This document shows positions 7,402 through 14,348 of a stretch of 23,701 nucleotides of DNA, piece after piece. The stretch lies in assembly GCA_030641465.1 (NCBI GenBank), contig DAOWHK010000206.1:1-23701 (forward strand), read 5' to 3'. The number at the start of each line of letters is the position of its first letter. The first letter of the stretch is position 1. The position numbers were made by a program, and so were the translations under genes. The notes below the pieces were generated by a model, which was not told the origin of the DNA, searched no databases, and saw only the letters and a program-made list of their open reading frames with translations. Source of the stretch: Parachlamydiales bacterium (GTDB lineage: Bacteria > Chlamydiota > Chlamydiia > Chlamydiales > Simkaniaceae).

Positions 7402-7565
7402 TTATACACAATCCAGTTCAAGACTTGGGTTTTAACAAGAAGGCTCTTTTAGAATTTTAGACGGAGCGAGCGATCATTGCCGAGAGGCAAGGCGCGAGTG
7501 AGGATAGAATTCTAAAGCAAAGCCGACGAAGTCAAAACCCAAATCTTGAACTGGATTGTGTATAA
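7402..7565. mobile_element. 164-bp MITE-like palindromic element (element 1)
   Basis: Terminal inverted repeats of 32 bp (7402-7433 and 7534-7565) match at 31 of 32 positions; outer ends read TTATACACAATCCAG and its complement. The pairing continues inward imperfectly (CTTTTAGAATTTTA against TAGAATTCTAAAG, GGCT against AGCC) and the centre holds TTGCCGAGAGGCAA, a five-base stem with a GNRA-type loop. The whole element could fold as one long hairpin. There is no coding capacity. I cannot identify a clear target-site duplication. The right arm overlaps the 3' end of pepP. As it separates pepP from the downstream co-oriented cyclase operon, it could also act as a terminator or RNA-processing site. 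Confidence 0.75.
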
Positions 7566-8632
7566 CCTATTGAGAAGAAATTTTGATAGCCATCTCTTGT
7601 AATAAGTATCGTATCTTCAAGACGCACGCCCCCAACATTTGGAATATAAATCCCGGGCTCAACTGTAAAAATCATTCCAGGTTCAAGAACAATGTTTTTG
7701 CTCTTTGCTTGATTTGAGATGCCTGGAAATTCATGTGCTTCAAGTCCAATAGAGTGACCAAGACTGTGTGTGAAGTACTCTTCCATATTCTCTTTTTTCA
7801 TAACAGCTCTTGCTGCAAGATCAAGCGCGCCAATTTTTGTGCCGGGCCTGCAAAGATCAAGTGCTGCAAGTTTTGCTTTTTGCACGACCTCATGAACTTT
7901 TTTTAAAGGGCCACTTGCTTTTCCATAAAAAAAAGTGCGCGTCATATCGCTATTATATCCATCAAGTGTCACTCCAATATCAACGAGTACTATTTGATCT
8001 TTTTTAAGCACAGTTTTTCCTGTATTGTAATGGGGCATGGAACTATTTTTTCCAAAAGCAATAATGGGATCAAATGCAAGTTTTTCAGCCCCTTCCCTCA
8101 AGGTAAAAATTGTAAAATCGCGGGCGATCTCTTCTTCACTTACACCCACTTTTAGTCTTTTTTTAATGAAGTAGAACCCTTTTTCTAAAAGAGCCGCGCT
8201 TTTTTTCATTTTTTGTATTTCCCCCCTATCTTTTATAAATCGAAGGGTATTTAGAGGATTAAATAGAGGGTTAATTTTTCCTTTAGCAAGTTTTTTTAAC
8301 TGTGCATATTCCACAAAACTTGCCAGGTCGCGATCAAATCCAATCACATCTTTGCTAAACCCTTCTAAATAGGAAATAAGAGATGCCTCACTTATTAGTG
8401 TCACAGCGCATGGAGCCTTTTTTTTACAGACTTCAATATATCTTCCATCGACAAAAAGATGCGTCTTTGTTTTATGAACAAAAAGTTTTGCTCGTGATGC
8501 CTTGATTCCTGTAAGATAATAGATCCCAATAGGATCATCTATCATAAAAAGTTGTATCTTGCCTTCTTCAAGCAGCAGTATATATTTTTCTAACCGAGAA
8601 TTAGTTTTTTTCGAAAAATTTTTTAATTTCAT
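7532..8632 (-). CDS. pepP: Xaa-Pro aminopeptidase (aminopeptidase P, M24 family)
   Basis: 366 residues, usual length for a bacterial prolidase/aminopeptidase P. It removes N-terminal residues preceding proline in the cytoplasm. The N-terminal creatinase-like domain covers about 15-130. The pita-bread metallopeptidase fold follows, with dinuclear metal ligands Asp218 and Asp229 (VDIGVTLDGYNSDMT), His293 (SLGHSIGLEAHE), Glu325 (FTVEPGIY) and Glu339 (VRLEDT), plus His201 (HYNTG). The start overlaps the end of mutL by 32 bp and is preceded by AGGAAAG. The last ten sense codons (YTQSSSRFGF) and the first base read of the TGA fall in or at the right arm of the palindromic element, so the native C-terminus appears to have been replaced. 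Confidence 0.93.
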   Translation of the reverse strand: MKLKNFSKKTNSRLEKYILLLEEGKIQLFMIDDPIGIYYLTGIKASRAKLFVHKTKTHLFVDGRYIEVCKKKAPCAVTLISEASLISYLEGFSKDVIGFDRDLASFVEYAQLKKLAKGKINPLFNPLNTLRFIKDRGEIQKMKKSAALLEKGFYFIKKRLKVGVSEEEIARDFTIFTLREGAEKLAFDPIIAFGKNSSMPHYNTGKTVLKKDQIVLVDIGVTLDGYNSDMTRTFFYGKASGPLKKVHEVVQKAKLAALDLCRPGTKIGALDLAARAVMKKENMEEYFTHSLGHSIGLEAHEFPGISNQAKSKNIVLEPGMIFTVEPGIYIPNVGGVRLEDTILITRDGYQNFFSIGYTQSSSRFGF

Positions 8633-10358
8633 CTTTCCTAAGGTGTTTTATTAAAGGCTTTCCAAGTGGACATTGATTCGAATATTCTTTATCCAAAAAC
8701 TCTTGAACAAGACGCTTGCCCTCTTCTAAGCTTACTCTGCCTTTTTTAGAACTCGCAATCTTACATGTTGTTAAAGCGAGTTTTTTTTGTCTTTCTCTTT
8801 TTAACAAATGATCCTTTTTCCCTTGATCAAGGGATTCAAGAAGTTCACATAAGATTTCTTGTACGGAATCTCGATCAATTGCAGAAGAGATCGCTTCAAT
8901 AATAAAACACCCGTTTCCAAATGAACGAAAAGAGATCCCAAAAGAGTGAATTTCCTCCTGATAAGCACATAACTGTAATGACTCCTTAGCGGAAAATTCA
9001 AGCGTTACTGGAATAAGCAGCGGTTCTACAGCAATATTGGCATCATCAGCGCCAAGAAGTCTTTCATAATGCACGCGAGCACATACCCCTAAAAGATCGA
9101 CCATTAAAAGCCCCTCTTTTTTTCCTAAGATATGCTCGGCTTTTGGAAAAAGGCATCCATCTAAAAGAAGATAAGATTGATACATTCCAATAATCGAATG
9201 TTCAAATGAGCTTTGATTTCTATCAAAAAATACAATTTCACTCTCAAGAAGATCCTTTTCCTCTTTGAAAACAAAAGGAGCGTAACTCATGCTTCTTGGA
9301 GCTTCTTCTTGTAAAAATTCCACCCTATCGAAGCTTGGCGCAAGAGTTGCACCATCAATTGATTGTAAACTATTTGCAATCCCCTTTCGAAGGAGATTTT
9401 TTATGCGCGGCTCATCTAGCAGCCTCACTTCTTTTTTTTGTGGGTGTACATTCACATCAACGAGCTCTTCTGGAAGTGTTAAATGCAGTACAAAAAGAGG
9501 ATGCTTTCCTGTTTGCAAACGAGGACCATATCCATCGTAAATTGCATGTACAGCGGCTTGACAATAGATTGCTCGCTTATTAATAAAAAGAAATTGCCCA
9601 CGGCGATTATATCTGGTAAGAGATGGAAGGCCGATAAAACCTTCAATTTTGCATTCGAGATCCAACACCTGAAGGGGCGCTTTTTCCTGCAAAAAATTAT
9701 TTCCCAGAACATCTTTCATTCTCTTTTCGAGTCGCACTAAAAAATCCTCTGTTTCAAACTCTTTTGACAAAAGCATCTCTTTACTTTGAGAATAAAATTT
9801 AAAAGAAATTGTCGGATGGGCAAGAGATAGCTTTGTAAGCATGTTGACAATATCTATCAACGAGCGACTATCTGTTTTTTGAAATTTTTTTCGCGCTGGC
9901 ACATTGTAAAAAAGAGACCTTATCTCAATAGTGGTTCCGATATTGCGCGCGCACTCTTCCACATGGAGAATTTTCCCTCCGCAAGCAGTAAGGCGAGTAC
10001 CCCCCTCCTCATTTGCAGTAATGATCGTCATTTTTGAAATAGCTGCAATGGAGGCCAAAGCTTCCCCGCGAAACCCCATTGAAGTAACCTTCAGAAGATC
10101 ACTAAACGAAAAAATTTTAGAGGTTGCATGCCGCTCTAAGGAAAGTAGCGCATCATCTCGCCCCATGCCAGAGCCATCATCGACAATACGAATAAGTTGC
10201 AAAGGCGATGCATTCACTTCAACAATAATGGACCCGGCATTTGCATCAATGGCATTTTCCACGAGCTCTTTCACGCACGAAGCGGCATTTTCAATAACCT
10301 CTCCAGCTGCAATTTGATTGATTGCTTGATCTGATAGGACTTTAATTTTGGTTGGCAT
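8601..10358 (-). CDS. mutL: DNA mismatch repair protein MutL
   Basis: 585 residues. The N-terminal GHKL ATPase is complete: NQIAAGEV (14-21), KELVENAIDANA (30-41; Glu31 as general base and Asn35 for Mg), DDGSGM (60-65), RHATSKI (76-82) and GFRGEA (95-100). A transducer region with VDVNVHPQKKEV follows, then a diverged C-terminal dimerisation domain. The DQHA(X)2E(X)4E endonuclease motif is not seen; the corresponding stretch reads VDLLGVCARVHYERLL. MutL links MutS mismatch recognition to downstream repair. In lineages without MutH the nick is usually made by MutL itself, so the missing motif is worth noting. It is the first gene of mutL-pepP and is divergent from the nitroreductase gene. Confidence 0.95.
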   Translation of the reverse strand: MPTKIKVLSDQAINQIAAGEVIENAASCVKELVENAIDANAGSIIVEVNASPLQLIRIVDDGSGMGRDDALLSLERHATSKIFSFSDLLKVTSMGFRGEALASIAAISKMTIITANEEGGTRLTACGGKILHVEECARNIGTTIEIRSLFYNVPARKKFQKTDSRSLIDIVNMLTKLSLAHPTISFKFYSQSKEMLLSKEFETEDFLVRLEKRMKDVLGNNFLQEKAPLQVLDLECKIEGFIGLPSLTRYNRRGQFLFINKRAIYCQAAVHAIYDGYGPRLQTGKHPLFVLHLTLPEELVDVNVHPQKKEVRLLDEPRIKNLLRKGIANSLQSIDGATLAPSFDRVEFLQEEAPRSMSYAPFVFKEEKDLLESEIVFFDRNQSSFEHSIIGMYQSYLLLDGCLFPKAEHILGKKEGLLMVDLLGVCARVHYERLLGADDANIAVEPLLIPVTLEFSAKESLQLCAYQEEIHSFGISFRSFGNGCFIIEAISSAIDRDSVQEILCELLESLDQGKKDHLLKRERQKKLALTTCKIASSKKGRVSLEEGKRLVQEFLDKEYSNQCPLGKPLIKHLRKDEIKKFFEKN

Positions 10359-10374
10359 TGTTCCATATTAACTT

Positions 10375-10386
10375 AATCCTAGGATT
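10375..10386. promoter_or_regulatory. Perfect palindrome between mutL and nitroreductase gene
   Basis: AATCCTAGGATT is a perfect 12-bp palindrome, 16 bp upstream of the mutL start in the 105-bp divergent intergenic region. It could be an operator; there is no second site to support that. Confidence 0.3.
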
Positions 10387-10444
10387 CTTTTGAACCCACA
10401 TCTTGCTCTTAATACATCGTTAATTTACAATCTCAAAAATTCAA

Positions 10445-10461
10445 CTAGATAAGGCATCTAG
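10445..10461 (+). promoter_or_regulatory. Small hairpin with Shine-Dalgarno-like loop
   Basis: CTAGAT (10445-10450) and ATCTAG (10456-10461) are a perfect inverted repeat with AAGGC between them; the ATG of the nitroreductase gene follows two bases later. The only purine-rich ribosome-site candidate (AAGG) would lie in the loop of a six-base stem at the translation start. Confidence 0.4.
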
Positions 10462-10463
10462 AA

Positions 10464-11447
10464 ATGAAGGTTGCTCAGCAGACTTGCCATTCCAAAAATA
10501 TTCCTCTCTCTGTCATTTCAGAAAAAATTCGCATATTTCTTAAATATGCCATACTAGCACCTTCAAGCTACAATACCCAGCCATGGTCTTTTTCGATTCA
10601 TGGAGCTTCACTGCACATCTATACCGATCTTCGCTATTGGATAAAATTATTAGATCCAATGCAAAAAGAACTATTTATGAGCATCGGATGCCTCTTGGAA
10701 AATATCATCATCGCCGCAAAATTTTTTGGCTACTACGCTTCCGTAAAATATTTACCAAAAGCCACGGATCCAGAGCTTTGTCTCATTGTGGATTTCAAAC
10801 AAGGTCCAATACATCTTTCAAAAATGGATGTTGATCTTTTTGAGTCCATAGAATCAAGATCGACCTCTCGCACGCCCTTTTTAAAAACCCCGGTAAAAAC
10901 ATCATTACTTGATGAGATCAAAACTTGTTTCCTTGAAGAACCTTATAGCATTACCTTTGTTGAAAACAAAAAAATGAAAGAAGAATTAGTCCATTTAGCA
11001 TTTAATGCAGATATTAATCAGTTTGGAAGAAAGGACTTTCAAGACGAATTTGCTAAAATTCTAGACCAAGGTCTCATTGATAATCGTTATTTATTAAGAA
11101 AATTGAAACACTTCATAGATCATTTTTTTCCCAAAGATTCAGAAACGAAGCAGCGCTACTATTATCCAACTTTTGGCATTATTTTCTCCGAAAAAAACAC
11201 GAAAATTGACTGGATTAAACTTGGACAAATCCTTGAGAGGATCTATCTAAAAACAACAACTCTGGGGCTTTCCTTAAGGCCTATCTCTCGCACTATTGAA
11301 GAAAGTGAGTCCTACAACAACTTTAAATCGCTCTTTGCAGAAAATGATCGCATAGCTCAAATTCCTTTTCTCCTCGGATACACAACCATAACATCTCCTT
11401 CCTCAAGTCGCAGACCACTAAACTCTTTTTTTAAATCTTATAAGTAG
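10464..11447 (+). CDS. Nitroreductase-family protein, Acg-like
   Basis: 327 residues, typical length for the Acg (Rv2032-like) branch of the FMN nitroreductase fold. The signature APSSYNTQPW lies at 32-41, followed by the Acg-type block LHIYTDLRYWIKLLDPMQKELFMSIGCLLENIIIAA (start about 50) and ESRSTSRTPF around residue 130. The C-terminal half repeats the fold (about 205-310). Canonical members reduce nitro or quinone compounds with NAD(P)H, but Acg proteins have a modified cofactor site and may store flavin rather than catalyse. The assignment rests on motif order; enzymatic activity is not supported by sequence alone. It is transcribed divergently from mutL. Confidence 0.75.
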   Translation: MKVAQQTCHSKNIPLSVISEKIRIFLKYAILAPSSYNTQPWSFSIHGASLHIYTDLRYWIKLLDPMQKELFMSIGCLLENIIIAAKFFGYYASVKYLPKATDPELCLIVDFKQGPIHLSKMDVDLFESIESRSTSRTPFLKTPVKTSLLDEIKTCFLEEPYSITFVENKKMKEELVHLAFNADINQFGRKDFQDEFAKILDQGLIDNRYLLRKLKHFIDHFFPKDSETKQRYYYPTFGIIFSEKNTKIDWIKLGQILERIYLKTTTLGLSLRPISRTIEESESYNNFKSLFAENDRIAQIPFLLGYTTITSPSSSRRPLNSFFKSYK

Positions 11448-11560
11448 TTATACAGAAACTATAGACAAACCGATTCAAAATCTTCGGTTTTTCCAAAGTC
11501 AACGACTGGGAATGGCCTTTATGAGCACTCCCATAAGAAAAAAGTAACTCATTAGACGAT

Positions 11561-12397
11561 ATGCGCATTATTTCAACTCTTATTACATTTGCCCTACTTG
11601 GATATGGAGGATTTTGGCTCAACCAAACTCGCCCTGAGCTCAAACATAAAGCCTTAGAGTTCATCAATACAGGATCCTTCCACACTCTTGAAGTAAGATA
11701 TACATCTAAACAGATTATGGATGCGCATAAAAACACTCTTCTTAAAGATGATGACCACTCCTACCTAGACCCCGTCTTGAAATTTCACCCCTATCTTCTG
11801 ATGGAAGTGAAATTTACTCATCCAAATAACAGTACAGCCGAAGGAATGATTCTCTGGGATTTAATGGATGGAGAAATGGTAATCAATGAAAAAAATTGGG
11901 AAAAATCCCATGGATTTGCAGATTGCATCAATGCCAATACAGAAAGGTATGAATTTAAAGTTATTAATCTTCTTGCGCAAAGAGGCGGATCTCTTGATAG
12001 AGAAGGATTAATTCGTGCACTTCACATTGAAGATGATATTCTTGATTCTTGGATTGATAGCTGCAGGAGAAAAAAACTCATCGTACAAAGTGGAAATGAC
12101 TACCGCCTTCACTTAGAAAGGCCTAATCTTAATGTCATTCCAATCACAAGCATTGTCGCGCCTCTTGTCACAAAAAGCTACAAAAATGCAGAGCGAATCC
12201 CTAGACGTTACTCTCCTGCGCAAATTAAGAGAACAGCCGAAGCCTCATTCGGAAAAGACTTTGCGATTAGAAGCACAATGGATGTGTATCTTCCAATCCA
12301 TAGTATCACCGTACAAAATCCGGACGGCTCGCTTCATACAAGTCATTGGAACGCACTAAACGGCAAAGCTCTATCCAGCGTTTCCTTTATCGAATAA
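11561..12397 (+). CDS. Membrane-anchored protein of unknown function
   Basis: 278 residues; I do not recognise the family. An N-terminal hydrophobic helix (about 4-20, STLITFALLGYGGFWL) fits a membrane anchor or uncleaved signal. Residues about 75-110 are beta-rich (LLMEVKFTHP..., MILWDLMDGEMVI). Residues about 130-186 (FKVINLLAQRGGSLDREGLI ... KKLIVQSGNDYRLHL) have the helix-helix-hairpin rhythm of a winged helix, which would be odd on a protein exported by its N-terminus. The C-terminal part is neutral to basic. No convincing Shine-Dalgarno lies before this ATG. It ends 19 bp from the convergent gene that follows. It may be conserved only in chlamydiae. Confidence 0.8.
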   Translation: MRIISTLITFALLGYGGFWLNQTRPELKHKALEFINTGSFHTLEVRYTSKQIMDAHKNTLLKDDDHSYLDPVLKFHPYLLMEVKFTHPNNSTAEGMILWDLMDGEMVINEKNWEKSHGFADCINANTERYEFKVINLLAQRGGSLDREGLIRALHIEDDILDSWIDSCRRKKLIVQSGNDYRLHLERPNLNVIPITSIVAPLVTKSYKNAERIPRRYSPAQIKRTAEASFGKDFAIRSTMDVYLPIHSITVQNPDGSLHTSHWNALNGKALSSVSFIE

Positions 12398-12416
12398 CGC
12401 ACCTAAGACCCAAATT

Positions 12417-12878
12417 TTAGTAAGCGATCGATAATTTGCGCATATAAAAATTTAGCCATAGAAAATACCCGCATACGCCAAGTGCTAATAAAAAGTGAAT
12501 CCCAGGTTTGTAAGGAAAAAGATGCTCCATAGTAGATTTTTTTGGGTTTTTTACCTGATACCAAACGTCCCAAGCAAAGGACTGCCATTCTTCTAAATTA
12601 ATCTCTGCTGAATAATAATTGGGGAAATAAGGCCGAGTAAATAGAGTCCTACCCATCATAACCTTATCTTGAGCCTCGAATTCGTATACAGCAGCAATCG
12701 CATATTTAGATTTCGTGATTTCTTCAATCTCCCACTCGAGAACCCGAGCCGAAGCTCTCTCAGAAAGGGAATAATAAGTATAATATGAATAAAGAAATTT
12801 CCACCCTAAAAAGCTTGTAATTAACGCTGTAAGAAGGAAAATCCCCTTCCAAGTATTTTTTTTAACACGAGTTAGCAT
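12417..12878 (-). CDS. Small two-helix membrane protein, DUF3592-like
   Basis: 153 residues from the ATG at 12878. A GTG at 12920 would add 14 residues but has no ribosome site, whereas AAAGG lies upstream of the ATG. A hydrophobic helix near the N-terminus (GIFLLTALITSFLGW) and one near the C-terminus (HFLLALGVCGYFLWLNFYM) enclose a domain of about 85 residues with alternating beta strands (ARVLEWEIEE, AIAAVYEFEA, VMMGRTLFT) and a WYQVKNPKKS stretch. This layout resembles DUF3592-type membrane proteins, whose function is unknown. The assignment is tentative. It is convergent with the preceding gene. Confidence 0.7.
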   Translation of the reverse strand: MLTRVKKNTWKGIFLLTALITSFLGWKFLYSYYTYYSLSERASARVLEWEIEEITKSKYAIAAVYEFEAQDKVMMGRTLFTRPYFPNYYSAEINLEEWQSFAWDVWYQVKNPKKSTMEHLFPYKPGIHFLLALGVCGYFLWLNFYMRKLSIAY

Positions 12879-12946
12879 ATGAAGTTTTGACCTTTTTTTT
12901 CTTAAATGGTATACTTCCACTTATTGTTTTTAAACCAAATTATTAA

Positions 12947-13040
12947 AGGAAGCTCTTATTAACTCTGAAACTTCCACTTTAGATGGGTTTTTTAAAAAAA
13001 AGCGCTGAAGTGGAAACAACGGAGTTAATCAGAGCTTCCT
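12947..13040. repeat. 94-bp inverted-repeat element (element 2, copy 1)
   Basis: The left arm AGGAAGCTCTTATTAACTC and the right arm GAGTTAATCAGAGCTTCCT pair with one mismatch, and the pairing resumes inside (CTTCCACTT against AAGTGG). The loop is a T-run followed by an A-run. A related copy lies at 13833-13947. The element ends 28 bp before the rpsT start codon, so it either carries or interrupts the rpsT leader. Confidence 0.8.
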
Positions 13041-13068
13041 AAAAGACTAATCGGTAATAAGGAATTTC

Positions 13069-13347
13069 ATGGCAGAGAAAAAAGTAGAAACTAAGAAAAA
13101 GCGTCCTACAGCAGAAAAGCGTATGATCCAAAATGAGAAAAAAAGAATGCACAATCGCTCAATCAAAGCAAAAGTGCTAACTCATATTCGTGGAGTTGAA
13201 AAAAGCGCTAAAGAAAAAGATCAAACAAAGGTCGGAGCTGGAATTTGCACCCTTTATAGTTTAATTGATAAAGCTGTGAAAACAGGTGTTTATAACAAGC
13301 ATAAAGCTGCTCGCATGAAATCTAAAATGACACTACTCGGTAAATAG
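13069..13347 (+). CDS. rpsT: 30S ribosomal protein bS20
   Basis: 92 residues, strongly basic, the usual length for S20. It binds 16S rRNA in the body of the small subunit. Characteristic features are the Lys/Arg-rich N-terminus (TKKKRPTAEKRM), RMHNRSIKAKVLTHIRGVEK, the central helix, and YNKHKAARMKSKM near the end. AAGGA precedes the ATG at good spacing. The gene stands alone, its 3' end overlapping the convergent Nudix-like gene by 15 bp. The inverted-repeat element directly upstream could put a strong hairpin in the leader; S20 is autoregulated at translation in other bacteria, but nothing here shows that. Confidence 0.96.
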   Translation: MAEKKVETKKKRPTAEKRMIQNEKKRMHNRSIKAKVLTHIRGVEKSAKEKDQTKVGAGICTLYSLIDKAVKTGVYNKHKAARMKSKMTLLGK

Positions 13348-13752
13348 TTTAAACGTATCAAGTTGTTTTCTAAGATCATCAGAGATGGGATATCCTACGC
13401 CGTCTTCTGCATTCACCCATGCATAAGCCGTGTAACCCCGAAGATCTATTGCATATGGGTCGCTTACTTCAATAATAAATTGAAAGTGTCTTGTATGCGA
13501 CCTCTCCCCTGTATCGTAATGTCCAAAAAATGCTTTAATCTCCCTTAAATTCATCGATGTTTTTTCTACAGTAAGGCGCTGCAAAGCCTGCCCTAACGTT
13601 TCCTCTTTTTTTAGTTCAGTAGAAGGCAAGACAAATTGTCTAAGCAAAGGATCCTCGACTAAAAGTACCTGATTCTTATTTTTTATTAGCGCTTCCACAA
13701 TAAACTCAACCGCGCCTTGAGCACTGGCTGTTTCCAATAAATTTTTATACAT
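13333..13752 (-). CDS. Nudix-fold protein with degenerate Nudix box
   Basis: 139 residues. The pattern FIVEALIKNKNQVLLVEDP ... FVLPSTELKKEETLGQALQRLTVEK follows the order of a Nudix domain: first beta strands, a proline-rich turn, then the Nudix box. Against the consensus GX5EX7REUXEEXGU the first glycine is replaced, REUXEE reads RLTVEK, and the final glycine is missing, so metal-dependent pyrophosphohydrolase activity is doubtful. Later strands (HTRHFQFIIEVSDP, YTAYAWVNAEDG) also fit the fold. It may have become a binding protein. It lies tail-to-tail with rpsT and between two element-2 copies. An identification as non-Nudix cannot be excluded. Confidence 0.75.
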   Translation of the reverse strand: MYKNLLETASAQGAVEFIVEALIKNKNQVLLVEDPLLRQFVLPSTELKKEETLGQALQRLTVEKTSMNLREIKAFFGHYDTGERSHTRHFQFIIEVSDPYAIDLRGYTAYAWVNAEDGVGYPISDDLRKQLDTFKLFTE

Positions 13753-13832
13753 CTATTACCGCCCCTAAATATATTCAGCTCTATGCTTTATTCCAAATAA
13801 AAATCTGTCGCCCCATCTATGCCATTTTATAC

Positions 13833-13947
13833 TTAAGGAAGCTCTAACTAATTCCGAAATCTCCACTTTAGATGGATTTTTGAAAAAATAATTTTTTCCA
13901 AAAAGGCACTGAAATTGAAACAATGGAGTTAATCAGAGTTTCCTTAA
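13833..13947. repeat. 115-bp inverted-repeat element (element 2, copy 2)
   Basis: It has the same left arm (TTAAGGAAGCTCT), the same internal block (CTCCACTTTAGATGG) and the same right arm (GGAGTTAATCAGAGTTTCCTT) as the copy at 12947-13040, in the same orientation, with a longer AT-rich loop. The outermost bases TTAAGGAA and TTCCTTAA are perfectly complementary. Confidence 0.8.
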
Positions 13948-14082
13948 ATCACTATACAGACCCAAAAGCTTTCTCTGCATAGTGTACAGCCACTATTCCT
14001 TGAAATGCCAGAAAAAAAACAAAAACTATAACCCTTCCCTGAATTATATACAAACCGTTTTAACGAAAAAAAATTGTTTTGT

Positions 14083-14112
14083 TTGACTTTTCGATTCAGG
14101 TTCACGTATACG
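14083..14112 (+). promoter_or_regulatory. Candidate sigma-70-type promoter
   Basis: TTGACT (14083-14088), 18-bp spacer, TATACG (14107-14112), 41 bp before the ATG of the small Cys-rich gene. The minus-35 box differs from consensus at one position, so this is the best promoter match I see in the window. Confidence 0.5.
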
Positions 14113-14153
14113 TATCAAACATATTTCAGTAAAATTAACAACGGAGATTTACT

Positions 14154-14348
14154 ATGCGTAAATTTGGATTACTATTCGCTCTTGCTCTAATACTCAGCAG
14201 CTTTAGCTTTGCTGGCGATTGCGACTCATGTAACTGCGATTTTCAAGAAGTGGAAATTGCAACGGATGTAGAAATGGATGTCGCTTGTGAAACAAGCTTC
14301 GAATCTAGTACTGAGTGCCCCTGCCCTGAAGCGGAGTGCTCCGAGTAG
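14154..14348 (+). CDS. Small secreted cysteine-rich protein
   Basis: 64 residues, no family recognised. A classic signal peptide (charged MRK, hydrophobic core FGLLFALALIL, cleavage expected after SFA at residue 20) leaves an acidic 44-residue chain with seven cysteines arranged as CxxCxC near the start and a C-terminal CxC and isolated Cys. A GGAG ribosome site and a good promoter precede it. Chlamydial envelopes rely on disulphide-linked Cys-rich proteins, so a periplasmic or outer-membrane redox or structural role is a possible inference; a metal-binding role fits as well. Its end overlaps the longest reading of the glycosyltransferase gene. Confidence 0.75.
   Translation: MRKFGLLFALALILSSFSFAGDCDSCNCDFQEVEIATDVEMDVACETSFESSTECPCPEAECSE

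Larger units (their letters stand above)
13753..14153. other. 401-bp intergenic region
   Basis: It contains the second copy of the inverted-repeat element (13833-13947), an AT-rich stretch without open frames (13950-14080), and a promoter candidate (14083-14112) with a GGAG ribosome site at about 14142 for the small secreted protein. No tRNA or other structured RNA is recognised. Confidence 0.7.

Noticed and set aside
9289..9740. Several overlapping open frames on the + strand opposite mutL
   Set aside because: They lie wholly antisense to a well-conserved gene, show no domain features, and have composition expected of the complementary strand.
11448..11484. Possible further fragment of element 1 (GTTATACAGAA followed by CCGATTCAAAA)
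   Set aside because: Both short blocks match the spacer version of the terminal repeat, but the 12 bases between them do not. Too weak to annotate without a genome-wide search.
12400..12425. Similarity of the 3' end of the DUF3592-like gene (AAATTTGGGTCTTAG) to the pepP/element-1 junction
   Set aside because: Only about 12 of 18 AT-rich bases agree and there is no second arm, so chance is sufficient.
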